From: IOR16 sp963521065
GTDB lineage: Bacteria; Bacillota; Clostridia; Peptostreptococcales; Anaerovoracaceae
Assembly: GCA_963521065.1 (NCBI GenBank)
Contig: CAUQTI010000003.1
Location: 124,001-188,000 of the forward strand
Reading direction: 5' to 3'
DNA: 64,000 nt
The notes beneath the pieces are model-generated. The model had not been told where the DNA came from. It saw only the letters and a program-made list of their open reading frames with translations, and did no database searches. This document shows positions 41,797 through 51,159 of the stretch, in pieces. The position numbers and the translations under genes were made by a program. Within the stretch, counting starts at the first letter, position 1; each line of letters begins with the position of its first letter.

Positions 41797-42978
41797 ATGA
41801 ATTATACGGTATCCGATTTTTACGACACATTTTCCACAGGAGTAAAGCTCATTGCCGGTCAAGGAGGACTTTCGAGAGTCATCAAGGATGCCGGCATACT
41901 TGATTACGAATTGGACCCTTCATTGAAAAACAAATATTTTCATATTAATTTCCATGAAGGGCAATTTGCTTTGACTACATTTCTCTATGCAAAGGAAAAT
42001 CATTATCTCATTAGCGATGCTGTAAAGCACCTCGTTGCAAAAGGTGCAAGCGGCCTTGCGATTAAAAATGTATTTAAGCTTCCCGTCAGTGATTACATCA
42101 TTCGCTATGCCGATTCTATGAATTTCCCGATTTTCTTCATCGAATCTGATAAAATATATTTTGAAAAAGTAATATACGAAATAGACAGCCATAGCGCGCT
42201 TATGGCCTCCGTAGATTTCCTGCAAAAAGAAATCGATTTACTTTTAACCCGTCCGCTTCCGGAAAATGAGCGGATTATGCATGTAAAAATGCTCAACCCG
42301 TCTTATGAAACTCAGTTTTTTACAATTCATTTTCGTGCAAACGAACTCTTCACGGAAACACAGTTTAAAGATTATTATACCGGATTTCAAAAAAGCGTAT
42401 TCAACACGTTAGGAACAAGCCTTTGCTATTATAAGCACGGCATGCTGCTCACTTATTCCTGTGATTCCATTGCGGAGCTTTACAACAAAGGATTTATTGA
42501 ACAAATGATAGAACACGTCATCTCTGCTTCTATAGACTTCGTCATAGGGGTCAGCTCCTGTCACTATAAGCTTGATGAGTATGCTGACAGTTTAACGGAA
42601 AGCATGTACGCTTCTCTAAATATTCTAAAAGAAAATAAAACAACTTTCTATTTTGAACAGCTTGGCCTCTTTAAGCTAATTCTTCCGCATTTTAAAACGT
42701 CATCCATGCAAAGCTTCTGCAAAGATATTTTAAAAAACGTTTTAGAATATGATATGGAAAATAACACAAAGCTGCTGGCTACTTTAGAAAATTTCATGAA
42801 CCAAGAGCAAAACATCTCAAAAACGGCTGTGCAACTAAACCAGCATGAGAATACCATTCGCTACCGCCTCGATAAAATTACTGCGCTTACCAACTTAAAC
42901 TGGAAGCAAAACGCACAGGCGGAGCAGCTTTCCATTGCAGTAAAGATCTATCAGTGTACACAGTATGTCCATACCTGA
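41797..42978 (+). CDS. PucR-family transcriptional regulator
   Basis: 393 residues. An N-terminal PucR-like domain (to about 125), a middle GGDEF-like region without the active motif, and the C-terminal PucR helix-turn-helix (FMNQEQNISKTAVQLNQHENTIRYRLDKI). Such proteins control purine, amino-acid or polyamine breakdown. Divergent from the aminotransferase/OCD operon, which it probably controls. ATG with AAGGGAGA. Confidence 0.88.
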   Translation: MNYTVSDFYDTFSTGVKLIAGQGGLSRVIKDAGILDYELDPSLKNKYFHINFHEGQFALTTFLYAKENHYLISDAVKHLVAKGASGLAIKNVFKLPVSDYIIRYADSMNFPIFFIESDKIYFEKVIYEIDSHSALMASVDFLQKEIDLLLTRPLPENERIMHVKMLNPSYETQFFTIHFRANELFTETQFKDYYTGFQKSVFNTLGTSLCYYKHGMLLTYSCDSIAELYNKGFIEQMIEHVISASIDFVIGVSSCHYKLDEYADSLTESMYASLNILKENKTTFYFEQLGLFKLILPHFKTSSMQSFCKDILKNVLEYDMENNTKLLATLENFMNQEQNISKTAVQLNQHENTIRYRLDKITALTNLNWKQNAQAEQLSIAVKIYQCTQYVHT

Positions 42979-43041
42979 TTTTATTTCTTTTACGCTGCGT
43001 TTTCTCCTCCTTTAAAAATGAAAGAATCTCACTCAATAAGA

Positions 43042-43075
43042 AAGGCGGTCCGCATATGCAAGACCGCCTTTTCCT
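43042..43075. terminator. Bidirectional terminator, pucR-type gene and ATP operon
   Basis: AAGGCGGTC pairs with GACCGCCTT across an 11-nt loop; T-rich on both sides. Confidence 0.8.
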
Positions 43076-43081
43076 TTCAAC

Positions 43082-43489
43082 TTAACGCACTTTTTTTGTT
43101 ACTTTCAAACGAGCCATTGCTCTGGTTAAAGCCGCTTTCGTGTGGTAATACTCCAGTAAAGCCTGCTTCGTTCGCAATCTTTCCTCTGCGCGCTCCCTTG
43201 CTTCTTCTGCACGGCGCACGTTAATTTCTTCCGGCCACTCCGCGGTATCCACAACCACAACTACATAGTCCGGCATAATCTCTGCAAACCCATCCCCCAG
43301 AGCCGCAGTTTTCCATTCTCCGCCGGATTGAAAGCGTACCTCTCCGGCCCGAATCGCGGTCACCATAGATTCATGGTCTGCCATAACACCGTGACTCCCG
43401 TCAATTGCCGGAAGAATAATCATTTCTGCCTTACCTTCGAAAAAATCTCTGTCACTAGACACAATCTTTAAATCAAACGTTTTCCCCAT
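43082..43489 (-). CDS. atpC: ATP synthase epsilon subunit
   Basis: 135 residues. N-terminal beta-barrel (FDLKIVSSDRDFFEGKAEMIILPAIDGSHGVMADHESMVTAI) and a C-terminal helical hairpin rich in Arg/Glu (AEEARERAEERL). It couples F1 rotation to the c-ring and inhibits ATP hydrolysis. Last gene of the atp operon, 3 bp after atpD. Confidence 0.95.
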   Translation of the reverse strand: MGKTFDLKIVSSDRDFFEGKAEMIILPAIDGSHGVMADHESMVTAIRAGEVRFQSGGEWKTAALGDGFAEIMPDYVVVVVDTAEWPEEINVRRAEEARERAEERLRTKQALLEYYHTKAALTRAMARLKVTKKVR

Positions 43490-43492
43490 GCG

Positions 43493-44914
43493 TTATGCCT
43501 CACTTTCGGCCTCCGCAGGCTTCTCAAAGCCCATCGCCTTTGCTTTTTCAACAACCTCTTCAATACTTCCGGTCATGAGAAATGCACTTTCCGGATAGGC
43601 ATCCATTTCGCCGTTAATAATCGCCTTAAATCCGCGAATCGTTTCTTTCAGCGGTACATATTTCCCGCTCAGCCCGGTAAAGTTTTCTGCAACCGAGAAT
43701 GGCTGCGACAAATATTTTTGAATCTTTCTCGCACGATATACAGATAATTTATCTTCTTCTGCCAGCTCTTCCATACCCAGAATCGCAATGATATCCTGTA
43801 ATTCTTTATACCTTTGAAGAAGCTCTTGTGTCTGTCTTGCTACCTGATAATGCTCTTCACCTACGACATCCGGCTCCAAGATACGAGAAGTGGACTCCAG
43901 CGGATCCACCGCAGGATAAATCCCCTGCTCCACAATTTTTCTGGACAGTACAGTGGTGGCATCCAGATGGGCAAAGGTCGTTGCCGGAGCCGGGTCTGTC
44001 AAATCGTCTGCCGGAACATAAACGGCCTGTACCGATGTAATCGATCCATTCTTCGTGGAAGTGATTCTTTCTTGCAGCTCTCCGACTTCATTTGCGAGGG
44101 TCGGCTGGTAGCCTACCGCAGAAGGCATACGTCCGAGAAGCGCCGAAACCTCCGAGCCAGCCTGCACATAACGGAAAATATTATCAATGAACAGAAGTAC
44201 ATTTTGATGTTCTTCATCTCTGAAATATTCCGCCATCGTTAATCCGGTCTGCGCGACACGCATACGAGAACCCGGCGGTTCATTCATCTGTCCGAATACC
44301 AGCGCTGTCTTATTGATAACGCCAGACTCTTTCATTTCTGTCCAAAGGTCGTTTCCCTCTCTTGAACGCTCTCCAACGCCCGTAAAGATTGAATATCCGC
44401 CATGCTCGGTCGCAATGTTATGAATCAGCTCCTGAATCAATACCGTTTTTCCAACTCCTGCACCGCCGAACAACCCAATCTTTCCGCCTTTTGCATAAGG
44501 GGCAAGCAAATCAATTACTTTGATTCCGGTTTCCAAAATCTCTACGACCGGACTTTGCTCCGCAAACGCAGGTGGCTCTCTGTGTATTGGCCACTTCTCT
44601 TCTGTCTCGACGTTCTCCCCACCATCGATTGCTTTTCCCAAAACATTGAACATTCTTCCCAAAACCTGTTTTCCGACCGGCACTTGAATGCAAGTATCCA
44701 TTGCCGTTACAGGCATTCCTTTTGCAAGCCCTTCACTTGCGGAAAGCATGATGCAGCGCACCACATGGTTTCCCATATACTGTGCCGCTTCCATCACTTT
44801 TTCTTCTCCATCCACAGTAATGCAAAGCGCATCTTTTATGAAAGGGAGCGTTTCCGTGTCAAACTCCACATCAACTACAGGTCCTAAAACCTGAACAATT
44901 TTTCCTTGTTTCAT
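43493..44914 (-). CDS. atpD: ATP synthase beta subunit
   Basis: 473 residues, full length. Walker A GGAGVGKT, ALVFGQMNEPPGSR, the catalytic Glu in GVGERSREGNDLW, LLFIDNIFRY and the DELSEED-like loop (LGMEELAEEDK). Catalytic F1 subunit. The stop is 3 bp before atpC and the start 2 bp after atpG. Confidence 0.97.
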   Translation of the reverse strand: MKQGKIVQVLGPVVDVEFDTETLPFIKDALCITVDGEEKVMEAAQYMGNHVVRCIMLSASEGLAKGMPVTAMDTCIQVPVGKQVLGRMFNVLGKAIDGGENVETEEKWPIHREPPAFAEQSPVVEILETGIKVIDLLAPYAKGGKIGLFGGAGVGKTVLIQELIHNIATEHGGYSIFTGVGERSREGNDLWTEMKESGVINKTALVFGQMNEPPGSRMRVAQTGLTMAEYFRDEEHQNVLLFIDNIFRYVQAGSEVSALLGRMPSAVGYQPTLANEVGELQERITSTKNGSITSVQAVYVPADDLTDPAPATTFAHLDATTVLSRKIVEQGIYPAVDPLESTSRILEPDVVGEEHYQVARQTQELLQRYKELQDIIAILGMEELAEEDKLSVYRARKIQKYLSQPFSVAENFTGLSGKYVPLKETIRGFKAIINGEMDAYPESAFLMTGSIEEVVEKAKAMGFEKPAEAESEA

Positions 44915-44916
44915 AC

Positions 44917-45795
44917 TTATCTATCCTCCGATCCGGCACCACTGACGACCTCAGTAATCTCCTGCGTAATCGCAGCCTGTCGTGCACGGTTGTATAATAA
45001 AGACAATTGCCGAATCATATCTCTGGCACTGTCGGTTGCAGACTGCATTGCCGTCATACGCGCATGCTGCTCTGCCGAGAATGCTTCTACCATAGCTCCA
45101 TACATAAATCCTTTGATATAGTTCGGAACCAAGTGGTTCATAACTTCTTGCGGAGAAGGAGAATATTCAGCAACATGCTTATACTCTTCTTTTTCCATTG
45201 AAACAAATTCACCTTGAGAAAGAGGTAAAAGCTGCACAAGCTTTGGCTCTGCTTTCATCGGCGTCGCCATTCTTGTATATACCATGTACACCTCGTCAAT
45301 TTCGCCTTTATTAAACTCCTCCAAAATCGTCTCCGCGATGGATCTTGCACGGTATCTTGTCGGATTATAGTTCGTAAAGAAAAACTCCTCTGCCATGGGC
45401 TCATTTTTTCTCTGAAAATATTGCCTTCCGACTTGGCCAACCGTATACAAGATACTATTTTTGTCTTTTCGCAGCTCCTGCTCGGCTAATTTTATAATAT
45501 TGTGATTGTAACCGCCGGCAAGCCCTTTATCCGCTGTAATCACAATATACGCCTTCTTTTTACTACCCTTTGCCTTCGCCTCTCGTTTATCAAAGTAAGC
45601 GTGAGAAAGATCCGGGGAATGAAGGAGAATATCGTGAATCGTTTTTTGAAGCGTGATAAAGTAAGGCATTGTGTCATCTAAAACCTTTCGCGCTTTTTTC
45701 AATTTGGAGGAAGAAATCAGATACATTGCATTTGTAATTTTCATCGTATCTTGTATGCTCTTCATCCGAATCCGAATTTCTCTCATATTTGCCAT
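44917..45795 (-). CDS. atpG: ATP synthase gamma subunit
   Basis: 292 residues. N-terminal helix MANMREIRIRMKSIQDTMKITNAMYLISSSKL and C-terminal helix (MTAMQSATDSARDMIRQLSLLYNRARQAAITQEITEVVSGA) form the rotating coiled coil; ITADKGLAGGYN is conserved. Four bases after the atpA stop. Confidence 0.95.
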   Translation of the reverse strand: MANMREIRIRMKSIQDTMKITNAMYLISSSKLKKARKVLDDTMPYFITLQKTIHDILLHSPDLSHAYFDKREAKAKGSKKKAYIVITADKGLAGGYNHNIIKLAEQELRKDKNSILYTVGQVGRQYFQRKNEPMAEEFFFTNYNPTRYRARSIAETILEEFNKGEIDEVYMVYTRMATPMKAEPKLVQLLPLSQGEFVSMEKEEYKHVAEYSPSPQEVMNHLVPNYIKGFMYGAMVEAFSAEQHARMTAMQSATDSARDMIRQLSLLYNRARQAAITQEITEVVSGAGSEDR

Positions 45796-45799
45796 GAAA

Positions 45800-47302
45800 T
45801 CACCTGCTCTTAAATTCCTGAACGGCAGCTACAATTTCTGCAATCATATCGTCAGTCAGAACCTTTTCCTGCTCTATTTTCTCTGTCAATGCAGCATGTT
45901 CCTGCTCCATATAGGTAAGCATTCCGCTCTGAAACTTTTTAATTTCTTTCAGAGGAACATCCAGCATCAGCTTATTATTTGCCGCACAAAGGCTGAAAAC
46001 CATTGCATGCAGACTCATCGGACGGTTCAGCGGCTGCTTCAGCATCTCAATGAGGCGGCTTCCGTGATCCAAAAGCTCTTTTGTCGATGCGTCCAAATCT
46101 GAACTAAACTGGGTAAACACTTCCATTTCACGGTATTGTGCTAAGTCAATCCGTAAATTGCCGGAAGCCTTCTTCATTGCCTTGGTTTGTGCCGCACCGC
46201 CTACACGAGAGACGGACAAGCCTACATTTACGGCAGGGCGCACACCAGAGAAAAACAATTCACTCTCTAGAAAAATTTGACCGTCCGTAATGGAAATTAC
46301 ATTCGTAGGAATATATGCAGAAACATCTCCTGCTAACGTTTCAATGATCGGCAATGCCGTAATGGAACCTCCGCCATGTGCTTCATCCAACCTGCTTGAA
46401 CGTTCCAGCAATCTGGAATGTAAATAAAATACATCCCCTGGATAAGCTTCTCTGCCGGGCGGACGCTTCAACAGCAAAGACATCGCACGATACGCAACTG
46501 CATGCTTTGATAAGTCGTCATAAATAATCAATACGTCTTTCCCTTTGTGCATGAAATATTCTGCCATTGCGGTTCCCGAATAAGGTGCAATGTACTGCAG
46601 TGGCGCAAGCTCACTCGCTGACGCAGATACCACAATGGAATATTCCATTGCTTCATGCTTGGAAAGGGTATTTACAATCTGTGCAACCGTAGATGATTTC
46701 TGTCCGATTGCAACGTAAATGCAGATAACATCCTTTCCTTTTTGATTCAAAATCGTATCTACTGCAATCGATGTTTTCCCGGTTTGACGATCTCCAATAA
46801 TCAGCTCACGCTGCCCTCTTCCAATTGGAAACATGGAGTCAATTGCCAAAATACCAGTTGCCATCGGAACGGAAACAGATTTTCGTTCTACAACACCCGG
46901 CGCTGGGTTTTCAATCGGGCGCTTTTCTGTCGTTTTTATTTTCCCTTTTCCATCAATGGGATTTCCGAGTGCATCGACCACACGGCCGACCAGTTCCTCT
47001 CCAACTCCAACCGATGCTCGCTCGCCGGTACGCGTTGCTTTTGATCCTTCTGTAATCCCATAATCTGAGCCTAAAAGAACGACACCTACCGTTTTTTCTT
47101 CCAAGCTCTGCACGATACCCTCTACACCGGTCTCAAAAACAATCAGTTCTCCGTACATCGCGCGAGAAAGGCCATAAATAGTGGCAATACCATCTCCCGC
47201 ACGAACTACTGTGCCAACCTCCTGCATCTGTGATTTATCATCATAATTTTCAATTTCATTTTTTAATACCGAAAGAATTTCTTCCGCACAAAGATTGCTC
47301 AA
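45800..47302 (-). CDS. atpA: ATP synthase alpha subunit, TTG start
   Basis: 500 residues when read from TTG 47302 (SNLCAEEILSVLKNEIENYDD), which matches the normal alpha start and has GGAGGTG 6 bp upstream. The ATG at 47317 would put that site inside the gene. Walker A GDRQTGKT, GYSIV-like central region, LFFSGVRPAVNVGLSVSRVGG. Non-catalytic F1 subunit. Confidence 0.95.
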   Translation of the reverse strand: MSNLCAEEILSVLKNEIENYDDKSQMQEVGTVVRAGDGIATIYGLSRAMYGELIVFETGVEGIVQSLEEKTVGVVLLGSDYGITEGSKATRTGERASVGVGEELVGRVVDALGNPIDGKGKIKTTEKRPIENPAPGVVERKSVSVPMATGILAIDSMFPIGRGQRELIIGDRQTGKTSIAVDTILNQKGKDVICIYVAIGQKSSTVAQIVNTLSKHEAMEYSIVVSASASELAPLQYIAPYSGTAMAEYFMHKGKDVLIIYDDLSKHAVAYRAMSLLLKRPPGREAYPGDVFYLHSRLLERSSRLDEAHGGGSITALPIIETLAGDVSAYIPTNVISITDGQIFLESELFFSGVRPAVNVGLSVSRVGGAAQTKAMKKASGNLRIDLAQYREMEVFTQFSSDLDASTKELLDHGSRLIEMLKQPLNRPMSLHAMVFSLCAANNKLMLDVPLKEIKKFQSGMLTYMEQEHAALTEKIEQEKVLTDDMIAEIVAAVQEFKSR

Positions 47303-47307
47303 TCCCT

Positions 47308-47811
47308 TCACCTCCATGCAAGTTTACTGTAAAGTTTTGCAAGTCGGCCTCGTATGCTGTAATCATATTCCTGATCACCGACTCTCAGAAGAAATCCTCC
47401 GACTAAAGAAGCTTCTTGCTTCATCGCAATCTTTACTCCATTTGTATTGTAAATTGCTATTAATTTTTCTTTTATTACTTCCATTTGTTCTTCAGACGGC
47501 TCTGCTGCATACGTTAGCTCTGCCTCTAAAATATTTTGTTCCTCTAGGCAAATCTTTTCATAGAAGGTGCAGATTTCTTCAAACAATCCGCCGCTTCCGT
47601 TATCGCAGAGTACCTTTAAGAAATTGTGAATCTCTGCCGGAAAAAGCTGCGCAATCACTCTGTATTTTTCACCTTTTGTAACAGCCGGATTGCTTAAAGC
47701 CTCTTTTAATTCAGGGCATTTTTCATAGACGTCTCTGGTTCTTTCGACTACACCCTTCTCTATTCCAAGCGCAAACAGCACTTTCGCATATTCTCCAATT
47801 TTTTTATTCAC
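47308..47811 (-). CDS. atpH: ATP synthase delta subunit
   Basis: About 167 residues. KKIGEYAKVLFALGIEKG, NFLKVLCDNGSGGLFEEI and the C-terminal GFLLRVGDQEYDYSIRGRLAKLYSKL are delta/OSCP features. A GTG at 47811 with GAGGG 7 bp upstream is the likely start; a GTG at 47820 is possible. Overlaps the end of atpF by 8 bp, so translation is coupled. Confidence 0.93.
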   Translation of the reverse strand: MNKKIGEYAKVLFALGIEKGVVERTRDVYEKCPELKEALSNPAVTKGEKYRVIAQLFPAEIHNFLKVLCDNGSGGLFEEICTFYEKICLEEQNILEAELTYAAEPSEEQMEVIKEKLIAIYNTNGVKIAMKQEASLVGGFLLRVGDQEYDYSIRGRLAKLYSKLAWR

Positions 47812-48292
47812 TATAAGCACCCTCTTTTTTTAAGAATGCTTTCATCATTTGCTTGTCAAATGTACCATTTCCCGAATCACCAATGGCTCTTCCTGCTGCA
47901 GAAACAGCCAAAGCTGCAATTTCATCGGATAAGCCCTGCATCGTTTTTTCTCTCTCGATTTCAATTGCTTTTCCGGTTTCCTTCATGACTCTCTTTGCCT
48001 CTGTATTTGCATCCTGCAAAATCAAGTCATATTCTTCCTGTGCAAGGCGTCTAGAGCGATCCATGATACCATCTGCCTCTTTTTTCGCATTTTCCATAGA
48101 TTTTTCATACTTCTCTTTTAATGCGAGTGCTTCATCCTCTGTATTCTTTGCCGCATCTAACTGCTCTTTAATCAATTTTTCCCGTTGCTCCATGATATTT
48201 AAAATCGGTTTGTATAAAAATCGTTTCATAAGAGCATAAAGGACAATCAAATTAATAATGGTAAAGACAAAGCTCCAATTTAATCCAGTCAT
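47804..48292 (-). CDS. atpF: ATP synthase b subunit
   Basis: 162 residues. One N-terminal membrane helix (WSFVFTIINLIVLYALMKRFLYKPI) and a long charged coiled coil (EQREKLIKEQLDAAKNTEDEALALKEKYEKS). Stator stalk that binds delta. Confidence 0.94.
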   Translation of the reverse strand: MTGLNWSFVFTIINLIVLYALMKRFLYKPILNIMEQREKLIKEQLDAAKNTEDEALALKEKYEKSMENAKKEADGIMDRSRRLAQEEYDLILQDANTEAKRVMKETGKAIEIEREKTMQGLSDEIAALAVSAAGRAIGDSGNGTFDKQMMKAFLKKEGAYSE

Positions 48293-48311
48293 TGTCTATC
48301 GCCTCCAGCGT

Positions 48312-48536
48312 CTATCTTAAAAAGATCAGTATTAAAATCGCTATAACAAAGCCATAGATTGCGGTTGCTTCTGCAAGGGCACAGCCTAAGATTAAAGTAT
48401 TTCTGATTTTGCTTTCTGCTTCCGGCTGTCTTGCAATCGCATCTACTGCTCTTGAGGTAGCAATACCAATTCCCAGTCCTGCCCCTAAACCTGCTACTAC
48501 CGCGATACCGGCTCCAATTGCTATTAATGCTGTCAT
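48312..48536 (-). CDS. atpE: ATP synthase c subunit, proton-type
   Basis: 74 residues, two membrane helices joined by the polar loop ARQPEA. The ion-carrying Glu is in LAEATAIYGFV. The Na+ ligands of sodium-type rings are missing: Gln in the first helix (GxGQG) is Ile here (GLGIG), and Ser after the Glu is Ala. A proton-coupled ring is therefore expected, although many anaerobic relatives use Na+. Confidence 0.94.
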   Translation of the reverse strand: MTALIAIGAGIAVVAGLGAGLGIGIATSRAVDAIARQPEAESKIRNTLILGCALAEATAIYGFVIAILILIFLR

Positions 48537-48600
48537 AATAATGTACTCTCCTTCTTATATGGCATTTTCTGCCTTTTTATTTTTCTCTTATTTTTTTTTG

Positions 48601-49293
48601 CTATTCTTCTAACTCAATCGCTTCTCTTATGAATAAAGAAGTTAAAAATACGAAGACATACGCCTGCACAAGTCCGTCAAAAAAATCAAAGTAAAAACTG
48701 AACGGGATTGGAACAAGGACCGGTGCAACGATCGTAATCAATTCCATAACGACAAATCCACCGAAAATATTTCCAAACATACGCATGCACAGCGAAATCG
48801 GTCTCATGAATACTTCCATTACCTTAATGGGCGCAATAATCGGCATCGGTTCTGCAAAGCTTTTCAGCCAGCCCTTCATCCCTCTGGCTCGAATTCCTGC
48901 ATACTCCACCAAAACAATGCTAATCAGAGCCAAAGCCGCAGTTATATTCAGATCCTTCGTTGGCGGAGCAACTCTAATTACTCCCGTGAGGTTTGCAATC
49001 CCTAAGTAAAGTAATACCGTCGTCAGATAGGGAGCATATTGCTTACCGGATTCACCCAAAATGCCTCGAAACATATTCAGAAAGCCACCGACTACAATTT
49101 CAAGTGCAAGCTGTCGTTTTCCTGGAATTACCTTTAAATTACGGACTAATAAAATAGAACTCAGTACTAAAAAAATCATAATGCCCCATGTAGCAACGAC
49201 ACTCTGATAAATCGGTATGCCGCCGAAAACAGGAATTTCAAAGCAAATTTCCGTATTTAGTTTCTGTATTAATTCCTCTGATAGTGTATCCAA
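48601..49293 (-). CDS. atpB: ATP synthase a subunit
   Basis: 230 residues with five to six membrane helices. RMFGNIFGGFVVMELI holds the essential stator Arg, and VQAYVFVFLTSLFIREAIE is the conserved last helix. First gene of the operon; no atpI-like gene precedes it, only 200 bp of intergenic DNA with one 8-bp hairpin (49406-49428). Confidence 0.94.
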   Translation of the reverse strand: MDTLSEELIQKLNTEICFEIPVFGGIPIYQSVVATWGIMIFLVLSSILLVRNLKVIPGKRQLALEIVVGGFLNMFRGILGESGKQYAPYLTTVLLYLGIANLTGVIRVAPPTKDLNITAALALISIVLVEYAGIRARGMKGWLKSFAEPMPIIAPIKVMEVFMRPISLCMRMFGNIFGGFVVMELITIVAPVLVPIPFSFYFDFFDGLVQAYVFVFLTSLFIREAIELEE

Positions 49294-49505
49294 AGCTTAT
49301 CGACTCCTTTCCTATTTATTATGTCTTTGCAAGTGCTCAAAAAAAATAAAGGCTCCGCGTTTACGTTACCTCTATGATTCCATGCTTTTTTGCATTCTAT
49401 CCCGGCATTGTTCGACACTAGAACAATGATAGTGGATATACGGTTCTTTGTAAAATAAATAATACTTATTCCAATTATAACTTTTTTTCATCCCTCTAAT
49501 CGAAA

Positions 49506-50426
49506 TCAGTCCAAATTGATCTCCGACAAGAACTGCCTTGCAACCAAAGAAATCGACTGTTTTCTCCCAGTCAAAACACACGCCCTACGATCTGGAATGG
49601 CAGGAGTCACTTTGATTTCGTAACAACGCTCCTGACGAAGAGAATCCTCCGCAAAATGACGGGCCGCAATACCAATCCCTAAATTTCTTTCTGTAAAAGG
49701 CACAATCAAGGAGGTCGCTGTTAATTCAATATCAGGGCGGAACAAAAGGCCGTTTGAAAGAAAATAGTCATTGATATGCTTTCTTGCACTCATGTCTCTC
49801 TCTAAAGAAATAATCGGATATTGCATAATTTCTTTCAGGTTCCAGTTCTTTTCTACCATATCCCTGTACTTCGGTCCTACGATAAAGCTATACTGAACGG
49901 TATTCAGTTCATGGATTTCAAGGTTTTCAAACCGTTCATCCTGCAGCATAACAACACCGAAATCAATTTCGCCCTCTTTAATTCCCTTAACCAAGCCCGG
50001 TCTTTTATAGCTCATCACTTCCATTTTAATTTTGGGATGCTTATTGTTAAACGCTTCCAGCTTTGGAAGTAAATCAAAATAAACGGTCATTTCATCCGTT
50101 CCAATCCGGATAATTCCGTTCTCCATATTAATCATCTGCCATAGCTTCTTTTGACCCATCATAATACTGCTATAGGCACTTGCAACATACTTGTATAAGA
50201 TTTTCCCCTCTTCCGTCAAGGCCATCCCTTTTTGCGTCCGGTTAAAAAGACTGCAGCCCAATTCTACTTCTAAATTGTGAATGGATTTGCTGACTGCCGG
50301 CTGCGTCAAAAATAAAACCTCTGCGGCCTGCGTTGTACTGGAGAGCGAAGCTACATGATAAAAAACCTTGTATGACTCAAAGCTGATCGAAAAATTTTCT
50401 TTATATAGGTCTGTAATATTCTCCAT
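49506..50426 (-). CDS. LysR-family transcriptional regulator
   Basis: 306 residues from ATG 50426 (AAGGAGA). N-terminal wHTH (FYHVASLSSTTQAAEVLFLTQPAVSKSIHNLEVELGCSLFNRTQKGMALTEEG), then a substrate-binding-like effector domain (GIIRIGTDEMTVYFDLLP). Lies between the ATP operon and a DJ-1 gene; targets unknown. Confidence 0.92.
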   Translation of the reverse strand: MENITDLYKENFSISFESYKVFYHVASLSSTTQAAEVLFLTQPAVSKSIHNLEVELGCSLFNRTQKGMALTEEGKILYKYVASAYSSIMMGQKKLWQMINMENGIIRIGTDEMTVYFDLLPKLEAFNNKHPKIKMEVMSYKRPGLVKGIKEGEIDFGVVMLQDERFENLEIHELNTVQYSFIVGPKYRDMVEKNWNLKEIMQYPIISLERDMSARKHINDYFLSNGLLFRPDIELTATSLIVPFTERNLGIGIAARHFAEDSLRQERCYEIKVTPAIPDRRACVLTGRKQSISLVARQFLSEINLD

Positions 50427-50520
50427 TTGTTTCTCCTTCAGCTTCAATGGTATAGTTTTATTATTATACAAAAATTTTCACTGTAGTACAAGAACAATCT
50501 TTTAATGAAAACTTTCTAAA

Positions 50521-50557
50521 AAAATAAGAGGTCATTTTCTTAACCGCCTCTTATTTT
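50521..50557 (-). terminator. Terminator of the DJ-1/PfpI gene
   Basis: AATAAGAGG pairs with CCTCTTATT, followed on the minus strand by TTTTTTTAG. Confidence 0.75.
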
Positions 50558-50564
50558 CACTCTT

Positions 50565-51110
50565 TTATTTTATGGTCATATCCTTTTCCAAACGATTCCT
50601 AGTCTCCTGGTCTGTTAATTTTTCCACAATCTGCAGTGCAAATTCTATTGCTGCTGCCGGACCTTTCGCTGTAATAAGCTTTCCGTCACACACGACACGC
50701 TTTGAAACTGGCTTTGCCCCCCGCAGATGGGCTTCCATCCCAGGATAAATCGTCGCTTCTTTTTGTTCCAGCATCCCCAATTCCCCTAAAATCATCGGTG
50801 CCGCACAAATTGCCGCAATCCACTTTTCTGCGTTATGAAACTCCGAAAGCATCTGTATTAAACCCGTGTGTGCTTTCAAGTTTAAGGTCCCCGGCATTCC
50901 TCCTGGCAATACAATCATTTTGCAAGCAGTGTAATCCGCTTCCTCAAACAGAAGGTCTGCCTCTACAGAGATTTTGTGTGCTCCAGTCACTATTTTATTC
51001 TTTGTAACAGATATCAGCTGAACGTTAATGGTGGCTCTTCTCAGTACATCTATCACACTCAATGCTTCAATTTCTTCAAATCCTTCTGCCAAATGTACAT
51101 AAACACTCAT
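50565..51110 (-). CDS. DJ-1/PfpI family protein
   Basis: 181 residues. EGFEEIEA (acid partner), LPGGMPGTLNL and the nucleophile-elbow Cys in AAICAAPMILGELGML are those of YajL/ThiJ-type DJ-1 proteins, with proposed deglycase or chaperone roles. ATG 51110 has GGAGGA 6 bp upstream. It follows infC by 49 bp in the place where rpmI normally stands. Confidence 0.9.
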   Translation of the reverse strand: MSVYVHLAEGFEEIEALSVIDVLRRATINVQLISVTKNKIVTGAHKISVEADLLFEEADYTACKMIVLPGGMPGTLNLKAHTGLIQMLSEFHNAEKWIAAICAAPMILGELGMLEQKEATIYPGMEAHLRGAKPVSKRVVCDGKLITAKGPAAAIEFALQIVEKLTDQETRNRLEKDMTIK

Positions 51111-51159
51111 CTTCATTCCTCCGCAATTCAGATTTTAAGAAGCGCAATTCATCTTCATT

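Noticed and set aside
49372..49581. 69-codon minus-strand frame at the end of the LysR gene
   Set aside because: Overlaps the LysR C-terminus out of frame, no ribosome site, no family.
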